Positions 16,996-25,767 of a stretch of DNA of 64,000 bases are shown here, in pieces. The DNA is from Simiduia aestuariiviva (GTDB lineage: Bacteria > Pseudomonadota > Gammaproteobacteria > Pseudomonadales > Cellvibrionaceae). A model generated the notes under the pieces. The model was not told the DNA's origin and searched no databases. It was given only the letters and a program-made list of their open reading frames with translations. Positions within the stretch are counted from its first letter, which is position 1. Every line of letters starts with the position of its first letter. The DNA lies in contig NZ_JACHXZ010000003.1 in NCBI RefSeq assembly GCF_014192475.1, positions 496,001 to 560,000 on the forward strand. The letters run 5' to 3'. The position numbers and the translations under genes are program-made.

Positions 16996-18222
16996 CTACT
17001 GCACCCAGCGTTTAAAAATCAAACTGGTATTGATACCGCCGAAGGCAAAATTATTCGACATCACGTACTCGGTATCAATCGCACGCATCTGATGTTGAAG
17101 GTAATCCAAATCGGCGCATTCTGGGTCTGGGTTTTCGAGATTGGCGGTGGGGTGAAAACTGCCCTGATTCATTTGATGAATCGCCGCCCACGCCTCGATG
17201 GCTCCGCAGGCGCCGAGCGTATGGCCCGTAAAACTTTTGAGTGAGCTGATGGGCGTGCGATTGCCAAACACACGGTGTGTCGCCGCCGACTCCGCCACGT
17301 CGCCGCGGTCGGTGGCAGTGCCATGGGCGGAAATGTAACCGATGTCTTGGGGCTGCAGTTTGGCATCAGCCAACGCCAAGCGCATGGCGATTTCCATGGT
17401 GTCTGAATTTGGCTGAGTGACGTGGGAGCCATCTGCATTGGTGCCATAACCCACCACTTCCGCATAAATTTTGGCGCCACGCGCACGGGCAGAATCTAAG
17501 TCTTCCAAGATCAACGTGCCGGCACCCTCGCCAATCACCAAGCCGTCGCGATCCCGATCAAAAGGCCGCGGCGACAAGTGTGGCGTGTCGTTTTTTACAC
17601 TGGTGGCAAATAGCGTGTCGAACACTGCCGCTTGCGTAGCGCACAACTCTTCCGCGCCACCGGCCACCATGTAGCGCTGTTGGCCAGCGCGCACGGCCTC
17701 ATAGGCATAGCCAATACCTTGGCTGCCGGAAGTACAGGCGCTAGACGTCGTATAGACACGGCCCTTCAATCCAAAAAACACACCCAAGTTCACCGGTGCG
17801 GTATGGGCCATCATCTTGATGTAGGAGTTGGCGTTTAAGCCGCCAGTGTCCTCTTCGATTAGCATGCGACCGAAGTCCACAAAGGCGCTGGTGCTACCAC
17901 TCGATGAACCGTAGGACACACCCATGCTGCCATTTTGAATATCGGCTTCACCCAGTAGCCCCGCCTGCTCTAACGCCAACTCAGTTGCGCGAGTGGCCAT
18001 CACGGCGACTTGCCCCATACTGCGCAGGGCTTTGCGTCCATAGTGACTGGGCGTTTCGAAATTTGCCGGGCCGCCTAAGCGCGTATTAAGCCCGTGGTAT
18101 TTATCCCAGTCGGTGACGTAGCGCACCCCGGTTTCACCACTTGCCAAACGCGCGCTGGCTTCGCTCCAGGTACTGCCGATGGGTGAGATGGCTTGCAGGC
18201 CAGTGACTACCACGCGTTTCAT
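16996..18222 (-). CDS. apeR: Beta-ketoacyl-ACP synthase, aryl polyene (ApeR type)
   Basis: A 408-residue FabF-type condensing enzyme, last gene of the aryl-polyene operon. Active-site cysteine is in TTSSACTSGSQGIGY, histidines in SAHGTATDRGD and KSFTGHTLGACGA. It extends acyl-ACP intermediates by decarboxylative condensation with malonyl-ACP; in characterised aryl-polyene systems ApeR is a homodimeric condensing enzyme acting beside the ApeO-ApeC pair (established knowledge). I take the ATG at 18222, which overlaps the apeQ stop as TGATG, over an upstream GTG. Length is normal and all catalytic residues are present. Confidence 0.9.
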   Translation of the reverse strand: MKRVVVTGLQAISPIGSTWSEASARLASGETGVRYVTDWDKYHGLNTRLGGPANFETPSHYGRKALRSMGQVAVMATRATELALEQAGLLGEADIQNGSMGVSYGSSSGSTSAFVDFGRMLIEEDTGGLNANSYIKMMAHTAPVNLGVFFGLKGRVYTTSSACTSGSQGIGYAYEAVRAGQQRYMVAGGAEELCATQAAVFDTLFATSVKNDTPHLSPRPFDRDRDGLVIGEGAGTLILEDLDSARARGAKIYAEVVGYGTNADGSHVTQPNSDTMEIAMRLALADAKLQPQDIGYISAHGTATDRGDVAESAATHRVFGNRTPISSLKSFTGHTLGACGAIEAWAAIHQMNQGSFHPTANLENPDPECADLDYLQHQMRAIDTEYVMSNNFAFGGINTSLIFKRWVQ

Positions 18223-18947
18223 CAGCACAACCCACCGTTAACGGAAATAACTTGTCGGGTAATATAGCCCGCATCTTCGGACATTAAAAAGTCTACCGCC
18301 GCCGCCACCTCATTCACTTGGCCGAGCCGCTGTGCGGGAATCATTTTTAACGCCTGCTCGGCCACTTCATCGGTGACCATTTCAGTTTCAATCAAGCCCG
18401 GCGCAACACAATTGACGGTGATTTTTCGCTTGGCCAACTCCAGTGCTAGGGCCTTGGCAGCACCAATTAATCCCGCCTTGGCGGCAGAGTAATTGACTTG
18501 GCCTCGATTGCCCATAACGCCAGACACCGACGACATTACCACGATGCGGCCAGGCTTTCGGCGGCGAACCATGGGCATGGTCAACGGTTGCAAAACGTTG
18601 TAAAAACCATCGAGATTGGTGTGCACCACTTGGTCCCAATCGTCGTCAGTCATGGCGGGAAACGCGGTATCGCGATTGACGCCCGCGTTGCACACCACGC
18701 CATAGTAGGTGCCATTGGCCTCGATATCGGCCAGCAATACTTCGCGCACCTGTGCGCGCTCGGCAATATCAAATTGAACAATGCGGGCCTTTTGCCCCAA
18801 CGCTTCAACCTGCGTCTTTACCTGTTCGGCATCGGCACGGCCCGAGCGGCAATGCAACACCAAATCAAATCCTGAGCGCGCGAGGCGCAGCGCAATGGCC
18901 GCACCTATACCGCGGCTGGAACCCGTTACTAACACCGTGTTCGACAT
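18222..18947 (-). CDS. apeQ: 3-oxoacyl-ACP reductase, aryl polyene (ApeQ)
   Basis: A 241-residue short-chain dehydrogenase/reductase. It has the NADPH motif VTGSSRGIGAAIA, CNAGVNRD, catalytic Ser in SSVSGVMGNRGQVNYSAAKAGL (S, Y-x3-K) and the FabG-like VAPGLIETEM end. It reduces the 3-oxo group after each elongation round of the polyene. The start MSNTVLVTG (ATG 18947) is chosen over a TTG 15 bases upstream. apeR begins within its stop codon. It lies 26 bases after apeP. Confidence 0.92.
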   Translation of the reverse strand: MSNTVLVTGSSRGIGAAIALRLARSGFDLVLHCRSGRADAEQVKTQVEALGQKARIVQFDIAERAQVREVLLADIEANGTYYGVVCNAGVNRDTAFPAMTDDDWDQVVHTNLDGFYNVLQPLTMPMVRRRKPGRIVVMSSVSGVMGNRGQVNYSAAKAGLIGAAKALALELAKRKITVNCVAPGLIETEMVTDEVAEQALKMIPAQRLGQVNEVAAAVDFLMSEDAGYITRQVISVNGGLC

Positions 18948-18973
18948 AACTTTTTCTACCAACTTAACTGGCC

Positions 18974-19465
18974 CTAGGCATCCGCTTGCGCTAAAAATTG
19001 CGCCGGATCTTCAGGCTGAAAAACATTTAAATTTGCACTGATATCCACGCGCTCTGAGCGGATACGGCATTCGAAAACACTCAGGCCGTTGTCGCCCTGT
19101 ACCAATTCTTTAACGTGCACCCACAAGGTTTCATTCAATGGAAAAAACGCGCAGTTGCTGCGGTAGCGACGCGTGCCCACTAAAAAACCGAGCTGCACCT
19201 TGCCGCCCACTGACAGCGCCGCGTGGCCCGCGCACGCGGCCACAGCTTGCGCCATGTACTCAATACCAATAACGGCCGGCACTCCCTCGGCTTCGGCAAA
19301 CACGCTGTCGCGGTGCAGCGTAACCTGTGCCAACAATTCACCGGGCGCCACGCGCACCACTTCATCGAGCAAACTCATGGGCTTATCGTGCGGTACCAGT
19401 TCGAGCAGCGGCCAAGCAGAGGGCTCACCCTGGGCATTCGCAATAAACGCCGTTAAATTTTCCAT
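18974..19465 (-). CDS. apeP: Hotdog-fold dehydratase, aryl polyene (ApeP)
   Basis: A 163-residue hotdog-fold protein. The FabA/FabZ-like helix GVPAVIGIEYMAQAVAACAGHAAL carries the conserved acidic residue, and KVQLGFLVGTRRYRSNCAFF forms the central strands. In known aryl-polyene pathways ApeP and ApeI form the dehydratase that makes each conjugated double bond; ApeP usually keeps the catalytic acid and pairs with ApeI. It sits between apeO (8 bases) and apeQ. Confidence 0.85.
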   Translation of the reverse strand: MENLTAFIANAQGEPSAWPLLELVPHDKPMSLLDEVVRVAPGELLAQVTLHRDSVFAEAEGVPAVIGIEYMAQAVAACAGHAALSVGGKVQLGFLVGTRRYRSNCAFFPLNETLWVHVKELVQGDNGLSVFECRIRSERVDISANLNVFQPEDPAQFLAQADA

Positions 19466-19473
19466 AAGACGAC

Positions 19474-20652
19474 CTACTCTGCCTTCGCCACTGCCGACAA
19501 CAGCAGGGCGATATTGTTGCCACCAAAGGCAAAGGATGTACTGAGCACATGCCTATCACCGGCCGCCCACCCGCTGCTCGCGGCCCGAGCACTGACCAAA
19601 TTGAGCGGTGGCAAGGCCGCATCCGCCTGACCATCCCAATAATGCGGCGGCAATTGTTCGCCCTGCAAGGCAAGCGCACAAATACCGGCTTCCAATGCTC
19701 CTGCAGCACCGAGGGTATGGCCGGTAAACGGTTTGGTGGAACTACAGGGCACGCTCGCTGGAAAAACTCGCGCTATGGCGTGGGCCTCCATTTTATCATT
19801 CAGCTGTGTAGCCGTCCCATGCAAATTGATATAGCCCACCGCCTCGGCGGGTAGCGCGGCATCCGCGAGGGCCGCGCGCAGTGCCCGCTCGGCACCTACA
19901 CCCTCGGGATCTGGCGCTGAGATATGGTGCGCATCAGAGCTTTCACCGGCGCCGGTTACCGCCAACTCTGACGGTGTGCGCGATAACAAAAACAGGGCTG
20001 CGGCCTCACCGATATTGATCCCATTGCGATTGACGCTCATGGGATTACACGGGGCATCGGACATGGCATCCAGTGCGCCAAAGCCGCGCACGGTCAAGCC
20101 ACACAGGGCATCGGCACCACCGGCGATCACCCAGTCGACCACGCCCGCCTGCAGCAAGCGACGCCCTGCGGCAATGGCCTTGGCACCCGAGGTGCACGCC
20201 GTGGAGAGGGTGTAGGCTGGACCACTAACCCCCAACTGGCGCGCTAAAAATCGAGCCGGTGCAGCAATCTGTTGGCGCGCATAGAGCGGCTTTTGCGGTG
20301 AATCCGCAGCAAAGTCCGCTTCATTGTCACCGATGCCGGACGTCGAGGTGCCAATAATCACCGCCACGCGCGACAAATCCGGCGCCGCTTGTTCCCAGCG
20401 TGGCGCCAACTGCTGCCACGCCGACCAAAGCAATCGGTTATTGCGACTCTGCTCATGGGCGGGCAGATGCGCTAAATCCGGCAGCCAGCCATCATCCACC
20501 CGACCCACGGGCAAGGCGCGCCCCGGACTGTAATCATCGGTAACGCTCAAGTTGGGCGCACCGATTTGCCACAAACAGGCGCGGTGTGCATCCAGCCCCT
20601 CGCCCATAGCTGAGGTGAGCCCCATGCCGTGAATGTATACCGGGTCAGTCAT
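19474..20652 (-). CDS. apeO: Beta-ketoacyl-ACP synthase, aryl polyene (ApeO)
   Basis: A 392-residue condensing enzyme with its catalytic triad intact: cysteine in TLSTACTSGAKAIAAG, histidine in NLHGTATQLND and in TKPFTGHTLGAAGA. In the aryl-polyene type II synthase the ApeO ketosynthase works with the ApeC chain-length factor to elongate the aryl starter (established). Start MTDPVYIHGMG at ATG 20652 overlaps the end of the preceding lipoprotein gene by 8 bases; the longer frame would run further into it. Amino acid sequence is clearly distinct from ApeR downstream, so the two are not a recent duplication. Confidence 0.9.
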   Translation of the reverse strand: MTDPVYIHGMGLTSAMGEGLDAHRACLWQIGAPNLSVTDDYSPGRALPVGRVDDGWLPDLAHLPAHEQSRNNRLLWSAWQQLAPRWEQAAPDLSRVAVIIGTSTSGIGDNEADFAADSPQKPLYARQQIAAPARFLARQLGVSGPAYTLSTACTSGAKAIAAGRRLLQAGVVDWVIAGGADALCGLTVRGFGALDAMSDAPCNPMSVNRNGINIGEAAALFLLSRTPSELAVTGAGESSDAHHISAPDPEGVGAERALRAALADAALPAEAVGYINLHGTATQLNDKMEAHAIARVFPASVPCSSTKPFTGHTLGAAGALEAGICALALQGEQLPPHYWDGQADAALPPLNLVSARAASSGWAAGDRHVLSTSFAFGGNNIALLLSAVAKAE

Positions 20653-21262
20653 TGCGTTTCTCTTCTGCATGATTTTCATCTGCGATGGCAGCATTTAAGG
20701 GCTGCACCGACAGAGTTTCAATGTTCATACGGTAACCCTGAAAATGCGTTAACTCCAAACTGGCGGGAAAGTTGTTAGTGGTAAAACGGTATTCCATCTC
20801 CCGGCCGGATGGATCGGTAAACAATCGGCGCCCATCCACGACAGTCAGCGACCACCCCACCGGAACTAACGATGCCAAAACCGCCTCTGCAGGCCAATAG
20901 GCCCACTGCAATTCGCGCATAAAGCGCGCGTCCGACAAACTCGCCGGCACCGGTAAGAATCGCTCCGTGTGCAAGGTATCGCCGTCATAACTTAGCGAAA
21001 AAATTTTGCGCCCTTGGGCAGTTAGCCCCAACACACTCAACTGCCCAGCCTGTTGCGTCCACACCACCATGAGATTGCGACGCTGCCCTTCATAATCCAA
21101 CGCCACGCGTTGAATCACTTGCAGATTCTGCCCGAGCAGCGCAGGTGCCAATAGCGGAGGTTGTTCGACCGGTGACGGCAGCGCGGCGCACCCAGCCACT
21201 ATTGCCGCCACCCACGCCTGCAAAAATAGTAGGCAAACATGTTTTCGCCAGACCGCTTGCAT
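20645..21262 (-). CDS. apeN: DUF3261 lipoprotein, aryl polyene (ApeN)
   Basis: A 205-residue lipoprotein: signal sequence with lipobox VAGC (Cys about 25 from the ATG at 21262), followed by a beta-rich DUF3261 domain (NLMVVWTQQAGQLSVLGLTAQGRKIFSLSYDG, then EMEYRFTTNNFPASLELTHFQGYRMNIETL). The family resembles LolB, the outer-membrane lipoprotein receptor. With the LolA-like and MMPL proteins of the same operon it likely inserts the finished aryl-polyene lipid in the outer membrane (inference supported by conserved operon structure). Its ATG overlaps the halogenase stop as TGATG, with GGAG just upstream. Confidence 0.83.
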   Translation of the reverse strand: MQAVWRKHVCLLFLQAWVAAIVAGCAALPSPVEQPPLLAPALLGQNLQVIQRVALDYEGQRRNLMVVWTQQAGQLSVLGLTAQGRKIFSLSYDGDTLHTERFLPVPASLSDARFMRELQWAYWPAEAVLASLVPVGWSLTVVDGRRLFTDPSGREMEYRFTTNNFPASLELTHFQGYRMNIETLSVQPLNAAIADENHAEEKRND

Positions 21263-22491
21263 CACTGCTCCTGCATGCGCACCATTTGCGCTAGGGTATC
21301 GAGTCGGCGCTCACTTTCCGCAACAAAGGGATTTTCGACATCCCACGCATAACCGGCGAGAATGGAACAAATCATCTGCCGAATTTTTTCGTTTTGATCC
21401 CGGGCGAAAATAATGTCTTGAAAGCGACCGTCATACCAAGCATTCACATAGGACCTGAAACAATCGACGCCGGCGCGCAACCGCTGTTCATACTCCACTG
21501 GCCAATCGACGGCTTCACCACTTAACTGCCGATGCAAAACTGCCACGGCCAACTGAGCCGATTTCATTGCAATAGTGACGCCACTGGAAAAAACCGGATC
21601 TAAAAACTCACCGGCGTTGCCCAGCAACGCATAACCGTCACCTTGCAACTGCGTAACATCGGCAGCGTAACCCACGATTTGGCGCGCCTCCATGGTGTAG
21701 CGCGCATTGCACAACAAGTCTCGCAGATTCGGTGCCGCATTGATCAAGGCCTGCAGCTTCTCAGTGGTTGAGCCTGGCATCTGTGCCAACACCGACTCCT
21801 CTGCCACCACCCCAATGGAACAACGACCGCCAGCAAAAGGAATTAACCAATACCAAATGTCATGTTGCTCTGGGTGCACGGTAATAAGTATTTTATCGCG
21901 ATCAAATTCAGCGCAATCGATACCGTCCTCAACATGGCAAAAAAGCGAGGCGCGCACGGGAAAGCTGCTGGGCTTATCGAGCTGAAGCAAGCGCGGCAGA
22001 ACGCGCGCAAACCCACTGGCGTCCAGCACAAACCGGGCACTAATTATTGACTCAGTGCCATTCTGCGCCCGCAGCGACAATTCGCTTAGGTCACCTTTCC
22101 TGGCAAAGCCCAAAACTTCCTGTTGATAAAGCACTTCGGCGCCACGCGCCGCCACGGTATCAATCAGCAAGTGATCGAATGACGCACGCTCCACTTGAAA
22201 GGTGGTGCCAGGCCCTTCGCTAAACTTATCGCGAAAGTCGAACGCGGTGTCGCAACCTTTGCGATGAAAGGCCGCTCCGTTCTTGTACTGAAAACCCGCC
22301 TGTTCAACAACTTCGGCAAGATTTGCTTCTCTCAGAAAAGCCATGCATTGCGGCAACAAACTTTCGCCGATGGAAAAACGAGGAAACTGCGCCCGCTCAA
22401 CGACCGCCACGCGATAGCCACGCGCCAACAAGAGCGCGGCGGCCACACTGCCCGAAGGTCCCGCCCCAATAATTGCCACATCAAAATTCAT
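21262..22491 (-). CDS. Flavin-dependent halogenase-like oxidoreductase within the aryl-polyene operon
   Basis: A 409-residue FAD-dependent monooxygenase-fold protein. The N-terminal dinucleotide motif is IIGAGPSGSVAAALLLARGYRVAVVER. Two halogenase hallmarks are visible: WYWLIP (about residues 213-218) fits the WxWxIP motif that blocks monooxygenation, and GFQYKNGAAF (about 66-75) supplies a lysine near the position of the halogenase catalytic lysine. Such genes occur in xanthomonadin- and flexirubin-type clusters whose products are brominated or chlorinated (established), so it probably halogenates the aryl head group. It sits between apeM and apeN with ATGA/TGATG overlaps. A reductase or epoxidase role is the alternative. 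Confidence 0.78.
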   Translation of the reverse strand: MNFDVAIIGAGPSGSVAAALLLARGYRVAVVERAQFPRFSIGESLLPQCMAFLREANLAEVVEQAGFQYKNGAAFHRKGCDTAFDFRDKFSEGPGTTFQVERASFDHLLIDTVAARGAEVLYQQEVLGFARKGDLSELSLRAQNGTESIISARFVLDASGFARVLPRLLQLDKPSSFPVRASLFCHVEDGIDCAEFDRDKILITVHPEQHDIWYWLIPFAGGRCSIGVVAEESVLAQMPGSTTEKLQALINAAPNLRDLLCNARYTMEARQIVGYAADVTQLQGDGYALLGNAGEFLDPVFSSGVTIAMKSAQLAVAVLHRQLSGEAVDWPVEYEQRLRAGVDCFRSYVNAWYDGRFQDIIFARDQNEKIRQMICSILAGYAWDVENPFVAESERRLDTLAQMVRMQEQ

Positions 22492-24770
22492 TTATAGTCA
22501 GCCCTATTTACCAGCACCCGGTCGGTCGCCAAGCCCTTGTACACTGAGGGAATTGCGCTCCAAACAAGCAACAATCCCATCAATACTGTTAGTCCAAAAA
22601 AATGCAATACCGGCGTTTCGCTCAACGCCAGCAAGCCAAATGAAATACCACTGGTGAGTACCGACAAACTGGTTGCGTACCACACCGGTTTCGGCTGAGC
22701 ACCCGCCAATAAAAAAATACAACTATCAAAACCGATCCCCAACACCAACAACAGCGCAAGGCAATGAAACAAGGTGAGCGAAAACCACAGCGACAATACT
22801 GTAGCAACCGTGATCGCGGCTAAGACCGGTACCGCCAATAGGGGTAGCGCCGACCACCCCAATCGCCACACTAGCAATGACAGCGCCAGCACAATGGCCA
22901 CCGCGGTCCAGTGCTGCAACTGCAAGCGGTAGTGACTCAATAATCCGGCCACGGTTGCGGGGCGATCCACATAGTGAATATTATCGGCGCTTAGCGCTTG
23001 CACCGAGCTTGCATCAATGACGCCTTGCACGGGTACGATGGCAAACAATTCTTCGGTCGATTTAAAAAAGAATTGGGGCTGAGGCATTTGCGCAGACCAA
23101 CGCGCTAACGTCAGCGGTTGCGCAGATTCCACTAAGGCTTGTCGGGCGTCATTGGCGAGTGCGGGCGCCCCTAAAGATTCAAACCATGACTGCCCCTGCG
23201 TTTGATACAGAGACTCCTGCAACGCGCGGTTGTGCCACTGCCGTTCCAATGCCGGCCGCCAGTCGTGTAGCGATTGGAAATCCGAAATCAGGCCGCGCCC
23301 TTGCAGCACCGCCAATTGTTCATTGAGCGCCATCAGTCGCGCATCGAGTTCCGCTTCAGAGTCGGCAGCCACCAAAAAATATTGGCCCTTGCTGCCTCGC
23401 TGCAACAGCTGTTGAAATGTTTGCTCTTGCGCAACCAGTGATGCCGGCGACGTCTGCAAATTCGATAGTCGATCATCGCCCGGCAGCTGCCAAAAGAGTG
23501 CCAGTGCCGCGATCAACAGCAGCGCTACCCACTGAGGCTTTAGAGGTAGCGCGGGCACACGGGACCAATAGTGATGCACCCATTGAAAAATTTTGCGGGG
23601 GTGCACGCCTTTGTCGGTCAACAATGGCAGCCAGAGGCAAGCACTAAGCCACGCCCCCAACAAACCCACGCAAGAAAATAATGCCATCTGTTGAAGCCCT
23701 GGAAAGGGCATGGTGCCCTGAATACCATAGGCCAATAAGCTGGTCACCAAACCCAGTAGCAATGCAGGTAGCAATACGCGCAGCCGCTCACCCGACGCCA
23801 AGGCCACACGCGCATGAATGCCGTAGTCAATGCCCACGCCAATCAACGTGGCCCCAAACGCCAAGGTAATCAAATGTAGGGATTCAAACCACCAGACACT
23901 CACTGTCATCGCCAACAATAGGCCCGCACCTACGCAACTCAGCAACGCAATGACTGAACCTCGACCGAGGCTCATCCACAGAAGCGCCAACACGCCGATT
24001 AGCGACCCCAAGCCCACGGTGGAAATTTCTTGGCGCGCCATCCGTGCGCCATAGGCGGCGTGCACCACTAAGCCTGAACTAAAAAATGTCACATCGGTTG
24101 GCAATTGGGCCTGCAGTTGATCAATGAGATCAGCCAATCCAGCTTGGGCGTTTGCATCAAATGCTTCGCCCTGCAAACGAAATCGCACCAATCGGTAGAC
24201 GCGACCTTCGTGCGTCAGCGTGGGCCAACCATCCTGCACTGACAGGGGCGATTGTTCCGCTAAGGATTGTAAAAAGTTTTGGAATAACCAAAACGAGTCG
24301 GCAATGGGTTGATAGCCCGCGCCCATGGGCGAATAGAGCTGCTGCTGAGCGCGGCGCAACAATTGGTCTGGGGAGTCTCGCAGCAGCGCGCGATCTTGCT
24401 CGGCGAGTAAAAAATAACGATGCGGGAAATAGGCCTCTGAAAACTGGGTGACATCGGTGGCGTCAACCGTTTGGGGCTGACGCGTGGGTGAAGCGATTGC
24501 CGATTGTATGCGCGCCGCCCACTCAGCGCTGGTATCGGCATCTGGCGCGCCCACCAACAGCAACAGTTCACGATCCAAAAGATCGGTCAGATGCTTGTTC
24601 GCGAGCGCGGCACGCTGTGTGCCAAGGTCGTGTTGCTGAGCCGTTGGCAACAAACTCAATAGCGATGCATCAAAGCGATAGTTTTCCAATCGCACCCATA
24701 AACACAACGCTATGAGGCACAGGCAAAGTCCCCAAGCCACCGCCAAGTGCCGCTGCCCCATTCGAATCAT
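22488..24770 (-). CDS. apeM: MMPL/RND-type exporter, aryl polyene (ApeM)
   Basis: A 760-residue inner-membrane transporter with the two-fold MMPL layout: a membrane helix near the N-terminus, a large periplasmic loop (about 40-235), five or six helices (about 240-400), a second periplasmic loop (about 425-615) and another five or six helices. Motif-like segments GVGIDYGIHARVAL and GIGFDSCIFLLAG correspond to the proton-relay helix of each half. It likely extracts the pigment lipid from the inner membrane. The start overlaps the lolA-like stop as ATGA; the stop overlaps the halogenase start as ATGA. Confidence 0.9.
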   Translation of the reverse strand: MIRMGQRHLAVAWGLCLCLIALCLWVRLENYRFDASLLSLLPTAQQHDLGTQRAALANKHLTDLLDRELLLLVGAPDADTSAEWAARIQSAIASPTRQPQTVDATDVTQFSEAYFPHRYFLLAEQDRALLRDSPDQLLRRAQQQLYSPMGAGYQPIADSFWLFQNFLQSLAEQSPLSVQDGWPTLTHEGRVYRLVRFRLQGEAFDANAQAGLADLIDQLQAQLPTDVTFFSSGLVVHAAYGARMARQEISTVGLGSLIGVLALLWMSLGRGSVIALLSCVGAGLLLAMTVSVWWFESLHLITLAFGATLIGVGIDYGIHARVALASGERLRVLLPALLLGLVTSLLAYGIQGTMPFPGLQQMALFSCVGLLGAWLSACLWLPLLTDKGVHPRKIFQWVHHYWSRVPALPLKPQWVALLLIAALALFWQLPGDDRLSNLQTSPASLVAQEQTFQQLLQRGSKGQYFLVAADSEAELDARLMALNEQLAVLQGRGLISDFQSLHDWRPALERQWHNRALQESLYQTQGQSWFESLGAPALANDARQALVESAQPLTLARWSAQMPQPQFFFKSTEELFAIVPVQGVIDASSVQALSADNIHYVDRPATVAGLLSHYRLQLQHWTAVAIVLALSLLVWRLGWSALPLLAVPVLAAITVATVLSLWFSLTLFHCLALLLVLGIGFDSCIFLLAGAQPKPVWYATSLSVLTSGISFGLLALSETPVLHFFGLTVLMGLLLVWSAIPSVYKGLATDRVLVNRADYK

Positions 24771-25330
24771 GACTGCGGGCTCAATTGAATGAGCGTGGTG
24801 TCACCGCCAGCTTCGCCAAAGGACAGCTGCGCCAAATACTCGCACCCGCGGGCCTGCACCTCCGTGAGATGCGCTGCAAGCACACTATCCAATGGCCGCA
24901 GCGTTAGCGCCCAGCATTTTTCATCGATCACTTCAAACTGCGTGAGTTGAAAAAGTTGAGCCAGCGCACCCGCATCGCCCGCCACCAATGCCAACATCAA
25001 TTTTGCCAAGGTGGCCACCATGGGTTGGGCCTGTGCATCAGCGGCCCATACTTTGCTATCCTGTTCCCACTGGGCAACCTCGGTGACAGAGATGCGCAAC
25101 TCACTCTCAAATGGCAGCAGCGTAAGCCAACGCAGCTGGCCATTTTCTACCACAAAAATTCCACTAGACTGCAACGGCAGCGGCAAGCCGCCAATGTGTT
25201 TTACCTGAGAGAATTCGCCCGACGCCAGAGGCGCGTGTAGCCGTTTCGTGAGCGAGGCCCAGTCATCAGCGGCAGTTGCTAACGACAACAGACCAAACAC
25301 AAAACCGACAACAAATGCCCGAACACCCAT
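24767..25330 (-). CDS. apeL: LolA-like outer-membrane lipoprotein carrier, aryl polyene (ApeL)
   Basis: A 187-residue periplasmic protein with a signal peptide (ATG 25330, MGVRAFVVGFVFGLLSLATAA) and a LolA-like half-barrel: RLHAPLASGEFSQVKHIGGLPLPLQSSGIFVVENGQLRWLTLLPFESELRIS. The phrase SGxFxQxKxxxGxxxPLxSxG is characteristic of the aryl-polyene LolA subgroup. Likely ferries a hydrophobic pigment lipid across the periplasm to ApeN. The ATG is preceded by GGAG and lies two bases after the apeK stop; I reject an upstream TTG. Confidence 0.87.
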   Translation of the reverse strand: MGVRAFVVGFVFGLLSLATAADDWASLTKRLHAPLASGEFSQVKHIGGLPLPLQSSGIFVVENGQLRWLTLLPFESELRISVTEVAQWEQDSKVWAADAQAQPMVATLAKLMLALVAGDAGALAQLFQLTQFEVIDEKCWALTLRPLDSVLAAHLTEVQARGCEYLAQLSFGEAGGDTTLIQLSPQS

Positions 25331-25332
25331 GA

Positions 25333-25767
25333 CTAACGCTCCAGCCAAGGCGCAAGTTTTTCTGCCACGATCGGAGGTGAAACAAATTGCATTTCACCTG
25401 AATCAATAGCAACAGCGACCTGCACGGTATAGCCATAGGTGGTGCGCTGCCCCTGTTCATTGCGAACCTCATATTCGATACGCAAGCGGTTTTCCCACTC
25501 TACCAATGAGGCAGTGACCGTGAGATTTTCTGCAAACTTGGCGGGCGCGGGATAGCGCACAGACAAATCAATAACCGGCCACGCATAACCACTGTCGCGC
25601 ATTTCACGGTAGTTGTAGGCAATTTTATCCAACAGGGCGCAGCGAGCAATTTCAAAGTACTTCACATAGTGGCCATGCCACGCCACATCCATGATGTCCA
25701 CGTCGTGAAAAGGCACGCGCACCTGAGCGCTACCAGCGACAATGACTGGAACCTTTCGCTTAGCCAT
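25333..25767 (-). CDS. apeK: Hotdog-fold acyl-CoA/ACP thioesterase, aryl polyene (ApeK)
   Basis: A 144-residue 4-hydroxybenzoyl-CoA-thioesterase-like protein: VRVPFHDVDIMDVAWHGHYVKYFEIARCALLDKI contains the aspartate and WHGHYVKYFE helix start used for catalysis in this family. I start at MAKRKVPV (ATG 25767), which overlaps the end of the ammonia-lyase by 8 bases; the larger frame upstream is antisense-like coding of the lyase in another frame. It would hydrolyse stalled or finished acyl thioesters. ApeK position in the operon is conserved. Confidence 0.87.
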   Translation of the reverse strand: MAKRKVPVIVAGSAQVRVPFHDVDIMDVAWHGHYVKYFEIARCALLDKIAYNYREMRDSGYAWPVIDLSVRYPAPAKFAENLTVTASLVEWENRLRIEYEVRNEQGQRTTYGYTVQVAVAIDSGEMQFVSPPIVAEKLAPWLER

